A stretch of 64,000 bases of DNA from Chryseobacterium vrystaatense (lineage in GTDB: Bacteria; Bacteroidota; Bacteroidia; Flavobacteriales; Weeksellaceae), in assembly GCF_000737765.1 (NCBI RefSeq), contig NZ_JPRI01000004.1:186001-250000 (forward strand), read 5' to 3'. Under the pieces are notes generated by a model that was not told the origin of the DNA, made no database searches, and saw nothing but the letters and a program-made list of their open reading frames with translations. Of this stretch, positions 8,324-17,247 are shown piece by piece (positions within the stretch are counted from its first letter, which is position 1; every line of letters starts with the position of its first letter). The position numbers and the translations under genes were made by a program.

Positions 8324-9991
8324 TTAATGATTTGAAATTCCGGCAATATGTTTTCCCGCCGTCATTCCTGAAAAAATACATCCTCCGAGAAATGTTCCTT
8401 CCAGTGCACGATAGCCATGCATACCGCCGCCACCAAAACCTGCGGCTTCTCCTGCTGCATACAGACCTTCAATAACACTGTCGTCTTCCCTTAAGACCTG
8501 CCCATTGAGATTGGTTTTAATTCCGCCTAACGTTTTTCGGGTAAGAATATGGAGACGCACAGCGATAAGAGGTCCATTGTGAGAATCTAATATTTTATGC
8601 GGAGCTGCAACCCGACCCAGCTTATCACCCAAATAATTTCTTGTATTTCTTATGTAATTAACCTGGGTGTCTTTTGAGAACTTATTGTCCAGTTCACGGT
8701 CTCTGGCTTCGATCTGAGCCTTTATTTTGTCATAATTTAAAAGATTTTCTCCGGAAAGCTGATTCATTCTTTCTACCAGATCTTTCAGATCATCAGAGAC
8801 GATAAAATCTTTCCCGTGTTCCTTAAAAGCTTCTACCGGCCCCGGTGCTTTTTTTCCAAAGATTCTTTTTAAGAAAAGTCCATAGTCTTTATTTGTAATA
8901 TCCGGATTCTGTTCCGATCCTGACAGTGCAAATTCTTTTTTAATAATTTTCTGCGTCAGGATAAACCATGAATAAGAAAACCCTGTATCCTGTATATGTT
9001 TCAGGGTTCCCAACGTATCAAATCCAGGCAGAAAAGGGGCGGGGAGACGGTTTCCTTTAGCATCGAACCAAAGAGAAGACGGGCCGGGCAAGATCCTGAT
9101 ACCGTGCTTCGGCCATATCGGGTTCCAGTTTTGTATCCCCTCTGTGTAATGCCACATCCTGTCAGGATTAATAATATGTGCCCCAGAATTTTCTGCAATG
9201 CCTATCATTTTTCCGTCCACATAAGCAGGCACACCGCACACCATATTTTCAGGAGCCTTTCCTAATCTTTCCGGCCAGTTTTTTCTTACCAGCTCATGAT
9301 TGGCTCCTATTCCTCCGGATGCAACAATGATATGAGGAGCATGATACTCAAACTGAGAAATGACATTTCTGTTGGTAGCAGCGCCTCTTTCCCGATTGTC
9401 ATTTTCAAGAATATCTCCTTTGAGACCTTTAACTTTACCATTTTCCAAAATCAGATCCGTAACTCTGTGCCTGAATTTCATCTGCAAAAGACCCTTTTCT
9501 CTGGCCTGGTAAGCTTTATCAACAAAAGGCTTTATAACGCCTGTTCCGGTTCCCCAGCTGACATGAAAGCGGGGAACAGAATTTCCATGACCGGTTGCTG
9601 AACCGTCGCCTCGTTCTGCCCAGCCTACCATAAACATCAGCTTGATGCCCAGTTTAGATATATAACTGTACTTTTCATAGGCTGCGAATTTCAAATAAGC
9701 TTCCGCCCATTTTCGGGGCCAGTAATCCTCTTTACGGTCAAAACCGGCAGTCCCTTTCCAGTCCTGAAGGGCAAGTTCATAAGAATCTTTAATTCCCATC
9801 CTGCGTTGTTGTGGAGAATTGATCAGAAACAGTCCTCCAAATGACCAGAAAGCCTGCCCACCTATATTCTGTTCTGTTTCCTGATCCAGTAGAAGCACTT
9901 TTTTTCCAACATTGGTAATTTCCATTGCAGCTGTTAGTCCTGCTAACCCTGTCCCTACAATAATAGCGTCAGGCCGGAATTTTTCTTCCAT
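8324..9991 (-). CDS. FAD-binding dehydrogenase (3-ketosteroid dehydrogenase-like flavoprotein)
   Basis: This 555-residue flavoprotein has an N-terminal Rossmann FAD site (IIVGTGLAGLTAA, residues 10-22) followed by an acidic strand end (LLLDQE). The C-terminal FAD signature GLYAAGEAAGFGGGGMHG is also present. Together these define the KsdD/FrdA-like family annotated as 'FAD-binding dehydrogenase', which takes hydride from a substrate next to a carbonyl. The protein is full length. There is no signal peptide, so it acts in the cytoplasm. Downstream is an SDR that may use a related compound. The real substrate is unknown. Confidence 0.85.
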   Translation of the reverse strand: MEEKFRPDAIIVGTGLAGLTAAMEITNVGKKVLLLDQETEQNIGGQAFWSFGGLFLINSPQQRRMGIKDSYELALQDWKGTAGFDRKEDYWPRKWAEAYLKFAAYEKYSYISKLGIKLMFMVGWAERGDGSATGHGNSVPRFHVSWGTGTGVIKPFVDKAYQAREKGLLQMKFRHRVTDLILENGKVKGLKGDILENDNRERGAATNRNVISQFEYHAPHIIVASGGIGANHELVRKNWPERLGKAPENMVCGVPAYVDGKMIGIAENSGAHIINPDRMWHYTEGIQNWNPIWPKHGIRILPGPSSLWFDAKGNRLPAPFLPGFDTLGTLKHIQDTGFSYSWFILTQKIIKKEFALSGSEQNPDITNKDYGLFLKRIFGKKAPGPVEAFKEHGKDFIVSDDLKDLVERMNQLSGENLLNYDKIKAQIEARDRELDNKFSKDTQVNYIRNTRNYLGDKLGRVAAPHKILDSHNGPLIAVRLHILTRKTLGGIKTNLNGQVLREDDSVIEGLYAAGEAAGFGGGGMHGYRALEGTFLGGCIFSGMTAGKHIAGISNH

Positions 9992-10119
9992 TGTATGATT
10001 TGCTTTTGTTTGTACTTGTATGAGATATTCTACAATAAATATATAAAATATTTACAATCAGATCAGTAAAAACAGGTAAAACATCACTATGCTCATCATA
10101 GAGCTGATGCCTAATTTCA

Positions 10120-10127
10120 TATCTTTG
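10120..10127 (+). promoter_or_regulatory. Promoter -7 element for the rhodanese/TlpA pair
   Basis: TATCTTTG matches the Bacteroidota -7 consensus TAnnTTTG exactly. It lies 14 bases before the start codon at 10142, giving a very short leader. No clear TTTG -33 element was found at the usual distance. Confidence 0.5.
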
Positions 10128-10141
10128 TTAAAAATAGAAAA

Positions 10142-10576
10142 ATGAAATACCTGTTTATCATGGCCTGTATGGTTTGCTCCATGTTCAGCCAGTTCTCTGC
10201 CCAGCAGACACAGGATCCATGGAATGAAAGCCAACTGATGGATCCTGCACTTTTAGCATCAAGAATTACAGCCAATAAAGCAAAAGATGTGATTATTATT
10301 TCTGTAGGTCCGGAAGCTGTTATCAAAGGTTCTGTAGATATCGGTCCAACCCATGAGCCTGAAAATCTCGAAAAATTAAGAAACTATCTTAAAAATATTC
10401 CCAAAGGAAAAGAAGTGATCATTTACTGTGGATGCTGTCCATTCGTTAAGTGCCCGAATATTCGCCCGGCCTTTAAGCTGCTGCAGGAAATGGGATTCAA
10501 AAATGCGAAACTTTTAAATCTGCCCAAAAACATTAAAGTGGACTGGCTGGATAAAGATTATCCTACCAATGATTAA
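10142..10576 (+). CDS. Exported rhodanese-like protein
   Basis: A signal peptide (residues 1-20, ending FSAQ) precedes a rhodanese-like domain. The active-site region is CGCCPFVKCPNIRP, with Cys96, Cys98, Cys99 and Cys104, which is unusually cysteine-rich for the single-Cys rhodanese loop and could bind a metal or do thiol exchange. It sits directly before a TlpA-type thioredoxin with only one base between stop and next ATG, so the pair probably works together on sulfur or thiol chemistry in the periplasm. Its own substrate is not known. Confidence 0.75.
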   Translation: MKYLFIMACMVCSMFSQFSAQQTQDPWNESQLMDPALLASRITANKAKDVIIISVGPEAVIKGSVDIGPTHEPENLEKLRNYLKNIPKGKEVIIYCGCCPFVKCPNIRPAFKLLQEMGFKNAKLLNLPKNIKVDWLDKDYPTND

Positions 10577-10577
10577 T

Positions 10578-11105
10578 ATGAAAACTTTCTTCACCTTTCT
10601 TTCTGTATTGATTCTTACAGGATATACAGCAGCACAGCAAACCAAAATAGAAATCGGACAGCAGGCTCCGGAAATCAATCTTTCAAAAACGGACGGCAGT
10701 TCATTTTCTCTCTCATCACTAAAGGGAAAAGTAGTTCTCATCGACTTTTGGGCCACCTGGTGTGCGCCATGCGTTGGCGAACAGCCCGAACTGAAAACTT
10801 TATACCAGACCTTTTCTGAGCAGGTAAAAGGGCAGGAGTTTGAAATCTTGGGAATTTCCCTGGATAAAAATAAAGAAAGCTGGCAGAAAGCCATAGACCG
10901 TTTCAGTATCAACTGGATTCAGGTGAGTGATCTGAAATTTTGGAAAAGTCCTGTGGCAAAAGCTTACGAGATTGAGGAACTTCCCTTTAATGTGATTATA
11001 GATGGTCAGGGAAATATTATTGCTAAAAATTTGCACGGAACGAACCTGGAGGATTTTCTGAAGACCTATTTCAATACAAAAAACAAAAGTGTTTCAATGA
11101 ACTGA
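10578..11105 (+). CDS. TlpA/ResA-like periplasmic thioredoxin
   Basis: The product has a signal peptide (starting MKTFFTFLSVLIL) and a TlpA/AhpC-TSA-type thioredoxin fold. The redox motif WCAPC is in the sequence FWATWCAPCVGEQP, and a conserved cis-proline region follows (EELPFNVIID). Such proteins reduce or exchange disulfides outside the cytoplasm, for example for cytochrome c or cell-surface proteins. I start at ATG 10578 because the signal peptide begins naturally there; an in-frame ATG at 10569 would overlap the preceding rhodanese gene. Cotranscribed with that gene. Confidence 0.85.
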   Translation: MKTFFTFLSVLILTGYTAAQQTKIEIGQQAPEINLSKTDGSSFSLSSLKGKVVLIDFWATWCAPCVGEQPELKTLYQTFSEQVKGQEFEILGISLDKNKESWQKAIDRFSINWIQVSDLKFWKSPVAKAYEIEELPFNVIIDGQGNIIAKNLHGTNLEDFLKTYFNTKNKSVSMN

Positions 11106-11230
11106 TAGGGGATTTGGATTGAAGAGGGATTTACTGTTTGGTATAAAAATGGAGAAATTATTCCTGTAAAGTAAAAAAGCCTGCTGTTTTCTAATCTTAT
11201 TGATCTTATTATCTCTAAAAATGTTTCCGT

Positions 11231-11260
11231 AATATTGGTGTATATTTATACTCCAATATT
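11231..11260. promoter_or_regulatory. 30-bp palindromic operator upstream of MocR gene
   Basis: The left arm AATATTGGTGTATA (11231-11244) and right arm TATACTCCAATATT (11247-11260) are reverse complements at 13 of 14 positions, around a central TT. It ends 6 bases before the MocR start codon, so a bound protein would block transcription or initiation. MocR/GntR proteins usually regulate their own genes from such sites, which makes autoregulation the simplest reading. Confidence 0.65.
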
Positions 11261-11266
11261 TACAAA

Positions 11267-12742
11267 ATGGATAGTCCAATATTCGAACAGATGCTGAACG
11301 GTTTTGAACTGAACCGCAGTTCAGACCGGCCAGTGTATCTTCAGCTGGCAGAAATCATCCTTTCCCTCATCAAGACCGGAAAACTTCAGTCCGGACAGAA
11401 GCTGCCAAGCTCCAGACAACTGGCGGAACTAAAACAGATTAACCGGATTACCGTTTCAAAGGCTTACGAAGAACTACAGACCCAGGGATGGCTGGAGCGT
11501 TTTGTAGGAAAAGGAACTTTCGTATCTTCCTATCTTCCCGAATACAGGCCTGAAACCCTTCAGGAATCCCATCAGCATACCGCACAGAAGCAGGCGGGTT
11601 TTAAAATTGATGAAAAAGAGTACCTCGTTTCTTACTCACCAGTCACCGCAAAACTTCATCTGGACGATGGATTTCCTGATCCTAAATTAGCTCCGCTCCA
11701 TGAGCTATACAGAGCCTACCGAAACCAACTGACCCGAAGTGGATTGTATGACAAATTCGGCAGCTACAGCTATCCGGATGGTTCCATTTATTATAGACAG
11801 GCTATTTCAAAACACCTGAATGAAACACGTGCTCTGAAAACCACTTTTCAGAATATCCTTTCTGTAAGAGGCACTTTAATGGGGATTAATGTTGTGTGCA
11901 ATGGTCTTATAAAACCCGGGGATGTCATTGTTTCCGGCTTTCCGGGATGGGGAAGGGCTGAAGCCAATTTTGTTCATGCCAAAGCTCAACACATCATGAT
12001 TCCAGTGGATGAACATGGTCTTGTCGTAGATGAGTTAAAAAAAATATGTGCAAAACAGCAGGTGAGAATGGTCTATGTGACTCCACACCATCATTATCCT
12101 ACAACAGTTCCTCTTCGAATTGACAGGCGCCTGGAATTGCTCAGGCTGGCCAAAGAACATCAGTTTATCATATTTGAAGATGATTATGATTTTGATTTTC
12201 ACTACAGCCACCGTCCCTTACTTCCGTTGGCAAGTGCAGATGACAGTGGCATGGTCATTTACTGTGGATCATTCAGCAAAAGCCTTTCTCCTGCTTTCAG
12301 AATGGGGTATCTTGCCGCTTCTGAAAATGTAATTGAACATCTTGCCAAAGTACGTCTTCTGCTGGATCGCCAGGGAGATCATATTCTGGATAACGCGATG
12401 GGAGAAATTCTGAATGACGGAACTGTGCAGCGGTATCTGAGAAAAACACTGGTCGTTTATGAGCAGAAAAGAGATTTCTTTTGTCAGCAGTTGAGTGAGG
12501 TATTAAAAGATAAAGTAGAATTTACTGTACCCGCAGGCGGAATGTCTGTATGGACGAAATTTGACAGGTCTATTGATCTGACAAAGCTTGCCGGAAAGGC
12601 TTTGACAAAAGGATTATACGTTTCAGATGGAAAGAGTCATCAATATCCTCAATTTGATGAAAACGCATTGAGATTGGGATTTGCTTCACCTTCCCATGAA
12701 GAACTTGAAAAAAGTATATCCATCTTGAAACAATTACTCTAA
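11267..12742 (+). CDS. MocR/PdxR-type regulator (GntR HTH fused to aminotransferase domain)
   Basis: The 491-residue protein has an N-terminal winged-helix GntR DNA-binding domain (about 15-85, with LPSSRQLAELKQINRITVS) joined to a fold-type I aminotransferase-like domain. The PLP lysine is Lys338 in GSFSKSLSPAFRMG. In this family the aminotransferase part senses pyridoxal phosphate or an amino compound rather than catalysing. PdxR members control vitamin B6 synthesis; others control transport or amino-acid genes, and the target here is unknown. A near-perfect 30-bp palindrome lies just before the start. Two GNAT genes follow on the same strand after an 88-base gap. A paralogue lies at 43589-45052. 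Confidence 0.88.
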   Translation: MDSPIFEQMLNGFELNRSSDRPVYLQLAEIILSLIKTGKLQSGQKLPSSRQLAELKQINRITVSKAYEELQTQGWLERFVGKGTFVSSYLPEYRPETLQESHQHTAQKQAGFKIDEKEYLVSYSPVTAKLHLDDGFPDPKLAPLHELYRAYRNQLTRSGLYDKFGSYSYPDGSIYYRQAISKHLNETRALKTTFQNILSVRGTLMGINVVCNGLIKPGDVIVSGFPGWGRAEANFVHAKAQHIMIPVDEHGLVVDELKKICAKQQVRMVYVTPHHHYPTTVPLRIDRRLELLRLAKEHQFIIFEDDYDFDFHYSHRPLLPLASADDSGMVIYCGSFSKSLSPAFRMGYLAASENVIEHLAKVRLLLDRQGDHILDNAMGEILNDGTVQRYLRKTLVVYEQKRDFFCQQLSEVLKDKVEFTVPAGGMSVWTKFDRSIDLTKLAGKALTKGLYVSDGKSHQYPQFDENALRLGFASPSHEELEKSISILKQLL

Positions 12743-12830
12743 CATTAAAATTGGTCTATCTGTTTTATTCATAATGGACTGTTTTTATTATCCAATGTGT
12801 TTTTATTTTTGTTCAGGTTAAACAAACAAA

Positions 12831-13361
12831 ATGGAAAATGCACACATTAAAAAAGTCACTTTACAAGATATTGATGAACTGCAAAAAATAGGAAGAAAAA
12901 CTTTTGAAGAAACATTCTCAGAGAATAATGCAGCGGAAAATATGGACAAATATCTGAGTGAAGGTTTTTCCAATGAGAAACTCTCTGCTGAACTTAAAGA
13001 TTCAGAATCTGAGTTTTATTTTGCTCTATACGAAAACAATACCATCGGTTATTTAAAGTTAAATTTCGGAAAATCACAGACGGAATTGAAAGATGAAAAA
13101 GGAGCAGAGATCGAAAGGATTTATGTTTTGAAAGAATTCCATGGCAGAAAAGCAGGGCAGCTTTTGTATGAAAAAGCTATTGAAATTGCAGAAAAAGCAG
13201 GTGCCGAATATGTATGGTTGGGAGTATGGGAACAAAATCCAAGAGCAATCAGTTTTTATAAAAAGAACGGTTTTACGGAATTCGACAGGCATATTTTTGT
13301 TCTAGGAACTGAGGCCCAAACGGACATTATGATGAAAAAAACAGTATCAGCAACTTTTTAA
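12831..13361 (+). CDS. GNAT family N-acetyltransferase (PaiA-like)
   Basis: This 176-residue single-domain acetyltransferase shows the acetyl-CoA-binding pattern in EFHGRKAGQLLYEKA (about 101-115) after the strand IERIYVL. The C-terminal NPRAISFYKKNGF is the usual final GNAT helix. It most resembles the PaiA/spermidine acetyltransferase group, but substrate choice cannot be read from sequence. It is followed after 11 bases by a second GNAT gene, suggesting a two-gene unit possibly under the upstream MocR regulator. Confidence 0.82.
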   Translation: MENAHIKKVTLQDIDELQKIGRKTFEETFSENNAAENMDKYLSEGFSNEKLSAELKDSESEFYFALYENNTIGYLKLNFGKSQTELKDEKGAEIERIYVLKEFHGRKAGQLLYEKAIEIAEKAGAEYVWLGVWEQNPRAISFYKKNGFTEFDRHIFVLGTEAQTDIMMKKTVSATF

Positions 13362-13372
13362 AGATCAATATT

Positions 13373-13921
13373 ATGATGAATTTTAACATACAGCCGACGC
13401 TGGAGAATGAAAATATCGCTTTAGTCCCTTTGGAAAAGGACGATTTTGAAACTTTATATACATTGGCATCTGATCCAAAAATATGGGAACAGCATCCCAG
13501 TAAAAACCGCTGGCGAAAAGACGAGTTTACGAAATTCTTCGAAGGTGCACTGGTGAGCAAAGGAGCTTTTAAAATTGTTGATAAACGGACGAACGCAATC
13601 ATTGGAAGTACCCGTTTTTATGATTATAATGAAGAAAAAGATATCATCTTCATCGGATATACCTTTTTTACAAGAGCGTGCTGGGGAACCGGAATCAATA
13701 CGTCTGTAAAAACAATGATGATGGATTATATCTTACAGTATGTTTCAAAAGTAGGATTTCATGTAGGAAAATACAATATACGGTCACAGATTGCCGTAGG
13801 ACGAATCGGGGGAGAAAAAACAGCAGAGCAGGAAATTGCTTATTATGAAGAACAACCTCAGATCAATTACATTTATGAAATCACCAAAGATAAGTGGGAA
13901 GCAATGAAACTTACAACTTAA
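13373..13921 (+). CDS. GNAT family N-acetyltransferase (RimJ/RimL-like)
   Basis: The 182-residue protein belongs to the RimJ/RimL-type GNAT group: LVPLEKDDFETLYTLASDP at the N-terminus, GSTRFYDY and the W-G-T-G segment of the acetyl-CoA loop (ACWGTGINTSVK). The usual Q/RxxGxG/A motif is replaced by this WGTG form, as in many family members acting on diverse small amines or proteins. An alternative start is the next codon, also ATG (13376). Only 11 bases separate it from the preceding GNAT gene. Confidence 0.78.
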   Translation: MMNFNIQPTLENENIALVPLEKDDFETLYTLASDPKIWEQHPSKNRWRKDEFTKFFEGALVSKGAFKIVDKRTNAIIGSTRFYDYNEEKDIIFIGYTFFTRACWGTGINTSVKTMMMDYILQYVSKVGFHVGKYNIRSQIAVGRIGGEKTAEQEIAYYEEQPQINYIYEITKDKWEAMKLTT

Positions 13922-14003
13922 ATAGGGCTCATTGTACATCTAATGTTGGCTAAAAGCTATTTCCAGCTCTGTACTGTGATTCTTTAAGGATTAAAATAAT
14001 AGA

Positions 14004-14183
<180 letters not shown>

Positions 14184-14355
14184 TTAATGTTATTTCCTCT
14201 ATTTAATACATATTTTATGCCCTTATGGAATTAATAATGAAAATGTGGTACCTATATTATTTTATTTGTAGACATAAAATAAGGTGAAAGCAGCATTTAT
14301 GCGAGAATTAAAATGCTCGTAAGCAGTAAATTAACCATGGTAAAATCAGAAATAG

Positions 14356-14389
14356 AAAGGGACGGAATATTGCTGTCCCTTTTTTTATG
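14356..14389. terminator. Stem-loop terminator downstream of DoxX gene
   Basis: AAAGGGAC pairs with GTCCCTTT (14375-14382) around an 11-base loop. T-rich on the plus side, A-rich on the other, it lies just past the stop of the minus-strand DoxX gene. Confidence 0.55.
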
Positions 14390-14391
14390 GT

Positions 14392-14781
14392 TTACTTCAT
14401 TTGATCCACAGAACAACTGTTATCTTCAACTCTACTGATCAGGACATAAAAGAATAAAGCATAAATCATTTGTATTCCCATTGCTTTCCAGTTCTCCACT
14501 GTACTGCTTCCAAAAAGGAGCATAATAATTAGTGTGGCTCCTGCAAGATTGGCTATACGGGTCTTAAAACCGAGAATCAACATTACTCCAATGATCAATT
14601 CAAGAAAGGGAAGGGCTGTACTGAAGATCTGGACCAAAGGCTTTGGAAGCCAGCTTTTTTCGAAACCTGTGGTCATTCCTTCTACAAAAACAGAAAGCTT
14701 AGGGATTCTGGCAAGTCCATGTCCCATGAGATTAATGCCCATAGACAGGCGCAAAAGAAAATAGGCTGTGTTTTTATTCAT
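14392..14781 (-). CDS. DoxX family membrane protein
   Basis: This 129-residue protein has four predicted membrane helices and the DoxX pattern: a first helix with LLRLSMGINLMGHGLARI, then PFLELIIGVMLILGFKTRIA. DoxX proteins are small inner-membrane proteins linked in some bacteria to oxidative stress or quinone-related enzymes; most are not characterised. It lies 50 bases downstream of the polysaccharide deacetylase on the same strand and may be cotranscribed. A second DoxX protein is encoded at 45637-46083. Confidence 0.82.
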   Translation of the reverse strand: MNKNTAYFLLRLSMGINLMGHGLARIPKLSVFVEGMTTGFEKSWLPKPLVQIFSTALPFLELIIGVMLILGFKTRIANLAGATLIIMLLFGSSTVENWKAMGIQMIYALFFYVLISRVEDNSCSVDQMK

Positions 14782-14831
14782 AGTTGTTATTTTAAGATTA
14801 CTTTTATTTCTTCAAACTTCCCGCTTAAACG

Positions 14832-15797
14832 CTAGTTGTTATACATATCTTCGCTGTTATCGATCGGTGTTTCGGGATCATTCACAATCATTTTGGCAAT
14901 CTCGTCTTTTCGCATATAGACCACTCCCTTTTTTTCTTTGGTATATTTGATGAATTCTTCCATTGCGTGTACCATTGCAGGAGTTCCGCCAATCCTGTCG
15001 TGAAAGCTGATGCTCATCATTCTTCTCCTGGAAGCACCTTCTTCGTACAGACGGTCAAACTCAAATTTCAGCTGAGCCAGAAACTGGTCCGGGCTCCAGT
15101 TTTTACCTTCAATATTTACAATATCATTATTCCGGAGTGTATACGGCATGACCACAAAGTTTTTTCCGCTTACTTTGGTGATAAAAGGTTCATCACGGCT
15201 CAGGTCATCAATATGATAAAGAAACCCAAGTTCCTGTAATACTTTTAAGGTATTCGGGCTTCTTCTGAGCCAGTTACAGTTATAGCCGGTTGCTTTCTGT
15301 CCTGTAATTTTTTCCACGGCATCGACACCGTCTTTTACAAAACGTAATTCATCTGCATAATTTTTATCCCACTGGTTATCCCAGGAAATTCCGTGAGCAG
15401 CGATCTCGTGTCCTCCAGCAGCGATGGCTTTTGCAATATCCGGATATTTTTCTGCTGCAGTTCCTACGACGTGAGATGTTACTTTGATATCATATTTTTT
15501 CCAGAGATCCAGCATGCGGTAAATTCCTTCATTGGCTCCATAGCGGTACCAGCTCTCTGCCGCCAGATCCGGCTGTCCTTTGGGAAGGGGAGTTCCACTG
15601 AACGGACTTTCTGCTCCTTCCGGTTGTCCGCCTGTTTCAAACTGCATTGAAACAGAAATCACCAGCTGGGCACCGTTCGACCAGTGTTTTTTAGAAGTGG
15701 TTTCGGTTTTTGCGGTCTCTTTTCTGTTCTTCTCAAAACAGGAGACTAAAAATACTGCCGATGCGATCAATAAAGCTGATTGTTTTAAATACTTCAT
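14832..15797 (-). CDS. Polysaccharide deacetylase family lipoprotein
   Basis: The 321-residue protein has a lipoprotein signal ending LVSC (Cys20), then a NodB-like deacetylase domain. Motifs visible are the metal/catalytic region ISVSMQFETG near the N-terminus, the HEIAAHG histidine motif, and the NCNWLRRSPNT arginine motif. The pattern is closest to the HpPgdA/PuuE-like subgroup, which lacks the classical TFDDG motif and acts on peptidoglycan or small amides. The lipid anchor suggests action at the cell envelope. It diverges from an AraC regulator at 15888, 90 bases away, which may control it. Confidence 0.8.
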   Translation of the reverse strand: MKYLKQSALLIASAVFLVSCFEKNRKETAKTETTSKKHWSNGAQLVISVSMQFETGGQPEGAESPFSGTPLPKGQPDLAAESWYRYGANEGIYRMLDLWKKYDIKVTSHVVGTAAEKYPDIAKAIAAGGHEIAAHGISWDNQWDKNYADELRFVKDGVDAVEKITGQKATGYNCNWLRRSPNTLKVLQELGFLYHIDDLSRDEPFITKVSGKNFVVMPYTLRNNDIVNIEGKNWSPDQFLAQLKFEFDRLYEEGASRRRMMSISFHDRIGGTPAMVHAMEEFIKYTKEKKGVVYMRKDEIAKMIVNDPETPIDNSEDMYNN

Positions 15798-15863
15798 TTG
15801 TAATGGTTTTGTTTATGCAAAATTGACCTATAAACGAATGATATATGTTGTAAGAAAATAGGC

Positions 15864-15871
15864 TAAATTTG
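15864..15871 (+). promoter_or_regulatory. Promoter -7 element for the AraC gene
   Basis: TAAATTTG matches TAnnTTTG exactly, 16 bases before the start codon at 15888, inside the divergent intergenic region shared with the deacetylase. Confidence 0.45.
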
Positions 15872-15887
15872 TAAAAATCCATGTTAC

Positions 15888-16739
15888 ATGAAACGTATTG
15901 TCAATTTCAGTTCATTCAATGTGTTCAGTATTGAAAAGGAGATCTGGGACATTGAATATCACAATCATAACTTCTATGAGCTGATCGTCATTGAAAGTGG
16001 AAAAGGGACTCATCATCTGAATGGGATTACTTTTACCTATAAAAAAGGAGATGTTTTTCTGCTCAGGCCCAGCGATGGACACGAATTTTCTATAAAAACC
16101 AAAACCAAGTTCATTTATATAAAATTTACAGAGCAGCATCTCTGGGAACATCTTCAGGCTGATAAAAAAAGTGAATTAAGCAAGGTTATCCAGCTGTTGA
16201 TGGAAGACCGCTCTTTCGTATATGAATCTGCCATCAGGAATAAAGCAGACAGGGAACATCTTTTACTGCTCTCGAAAATCCTCCTTCACGAATTCAGCCA
16301 TAAGGGTTTGTATAACAGGGAGACTTCTTCAGATCTTTTCTCAGCGATAATGACGATTCTAATCAGAAACAGCATGAGCAGCGGTCGTCTGGAACAGATA
16401 TCGCAAGGCCTTAATCTGACGGAAAGAATTCTCTATTACATCAATGTCAACGCAATGGATACTGACAAAATGAGACTGGAGCATCTTGCCCGCGAGTTTA
16501 TGCTTTCACCCAATTACATCAGTATTTACATTAAAAAACAGACGGGCTTTTCCGTTCAGCAGCACGTGATGCGTCACAAAATAAAAGCTGCAGAAAAACT
16601 TCTGACACAGAGCCGTTACAACATCAATGAAATTGCAGATCGCCTGGGATTTAATGATGCCAGCCACTTTAATAAAATCTTCAGAGCATATAAAAACAGA
16701 TCACCATCTGAATTCAGAAAAAATGACAAAGCAATCTGA
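15888..16739 (+). CDS. AraC family transcriptional regulator with cupin sensor domain
   Basis: The 283-residue protein combines an N-terminal cupin-like sensing domain (YHNHNFYELIVIESGKG, residues about 25-41) with two C-terminal helix-turn-helix motifs (about 180-278; LAREFMLSPNYISIYIKKQTG and INEIADRLGFNDASHFNKIF). Members usually bind a sugar or other small molecule and activate neighbouring genes. The divergent deacetylase is the most obvious target. Start at ATG 15888 fits a -7 element 16 bases upstream. Confidence 0.87.
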   Translation: MKRIVNFSSFNVFSIEKEIWDIEYHNHNFYELIVIESGKGTHHLNGITFTYKKGDVFLLRPSDGHEFSIKTKTKFIYIKFTEQHLWEHLQADKKSELSKVIQLLMEDRSFVYESAIRNKADREHLLLLSKILLHEFSHKGLYNRETSSDLFSAIMTILIRNSMSSGRLEQISQGLNLTERILYYINVNAMDTDKMRLEHLAREFMLSPNYISIYIKKQTGFSVQQHVMRHKIKAAEKLLTQSRYNINEIADRLGFNDASHFNKIFRAYKNRSPSEFRKNDKAI

Positions 16740-16777
16740 TCCTCCATTCTTCTGTTAAAATAATGTATCTTGAGAAC

Positions 16778-17242
16778 ATGAAAACAAGCGCAGGAATTTT
16801 ACTGTTTAAAAGAGACAAAGACCATTTGTATTATTTTCTTGTTCACCCGGGCGGCCCGTTCTGGAAAAATAAGGATACCGGTGCGTGGTCTATTCCAAAA
16901 GGAGAGTTTCTGCCTGATGAAGATCCAATGCAACGTGCGCTTATTGAGTTCAAAGAAGAAACGGGGCAGGCAGTAGAAGGAGAGTTTGTACCTTTAATTC
17001 CTGTTCAACAGAAAGGAGGCAAAACCGTCTATGCATGGGCTTTGGAAGGCGACATTGAAACTTCAGGACTTTACAGCAATACTTTACATATCGAATGGCC
17101 TCCTAAATCAGATAAATTGATCGAAATCCCTGAAGTTGATCAATGGGAGTGGTTCATATCAGAAGAGGCCCAGATGAGAATCAATCCCGCACAGGCAGAT
17201 TTTATAATACAACTGGAAAAAATAATCAGTGAAAGGGAGTAG
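16778..17242 (+). CDS. NUDIX hydrolase
   Basis: This 154-residue protein contains a Nudix box, GEFLPDEDPMQRALIEFKEE followed by TG, which fits Gx5Ex7REuxEExGu except that Ile replaces the usual Arg before the first E. It begins SAGILLFKRD as in the family that cleaves nucleoside diphosphates linked to another group (the diadenosine/NTP pyrophosphohydrolase type). I prefer ATG 16778 over an in-frame ATG at 16763 because the domain begins immediately after it. It is convergent with the next gene; no clear terminator. Confidence 0.8.
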   Translation: MKTSAGILLFKRDKDHLYYFLVHPGGPFWKNKDTGAWSIPKGEFLPDEDPMQRALIEFKEETGQAVEGEFVPLIPVQQKGGKTVYAWALEGDIETSGLYSNTLHIEWPPKSDKLIEIPEVDQWEWFISEEAQMRINPAQADFIIQLEKIISERE

Positions 17243-17247
17243 ATTTT

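Noticed and set aside
11106..11174. Protein-like tail (EEGFTVWYKNGEIIPVK) before the MocR gene
   Set aside because: Only about 20 codons without a start; too short to support a gene or a named remnant.
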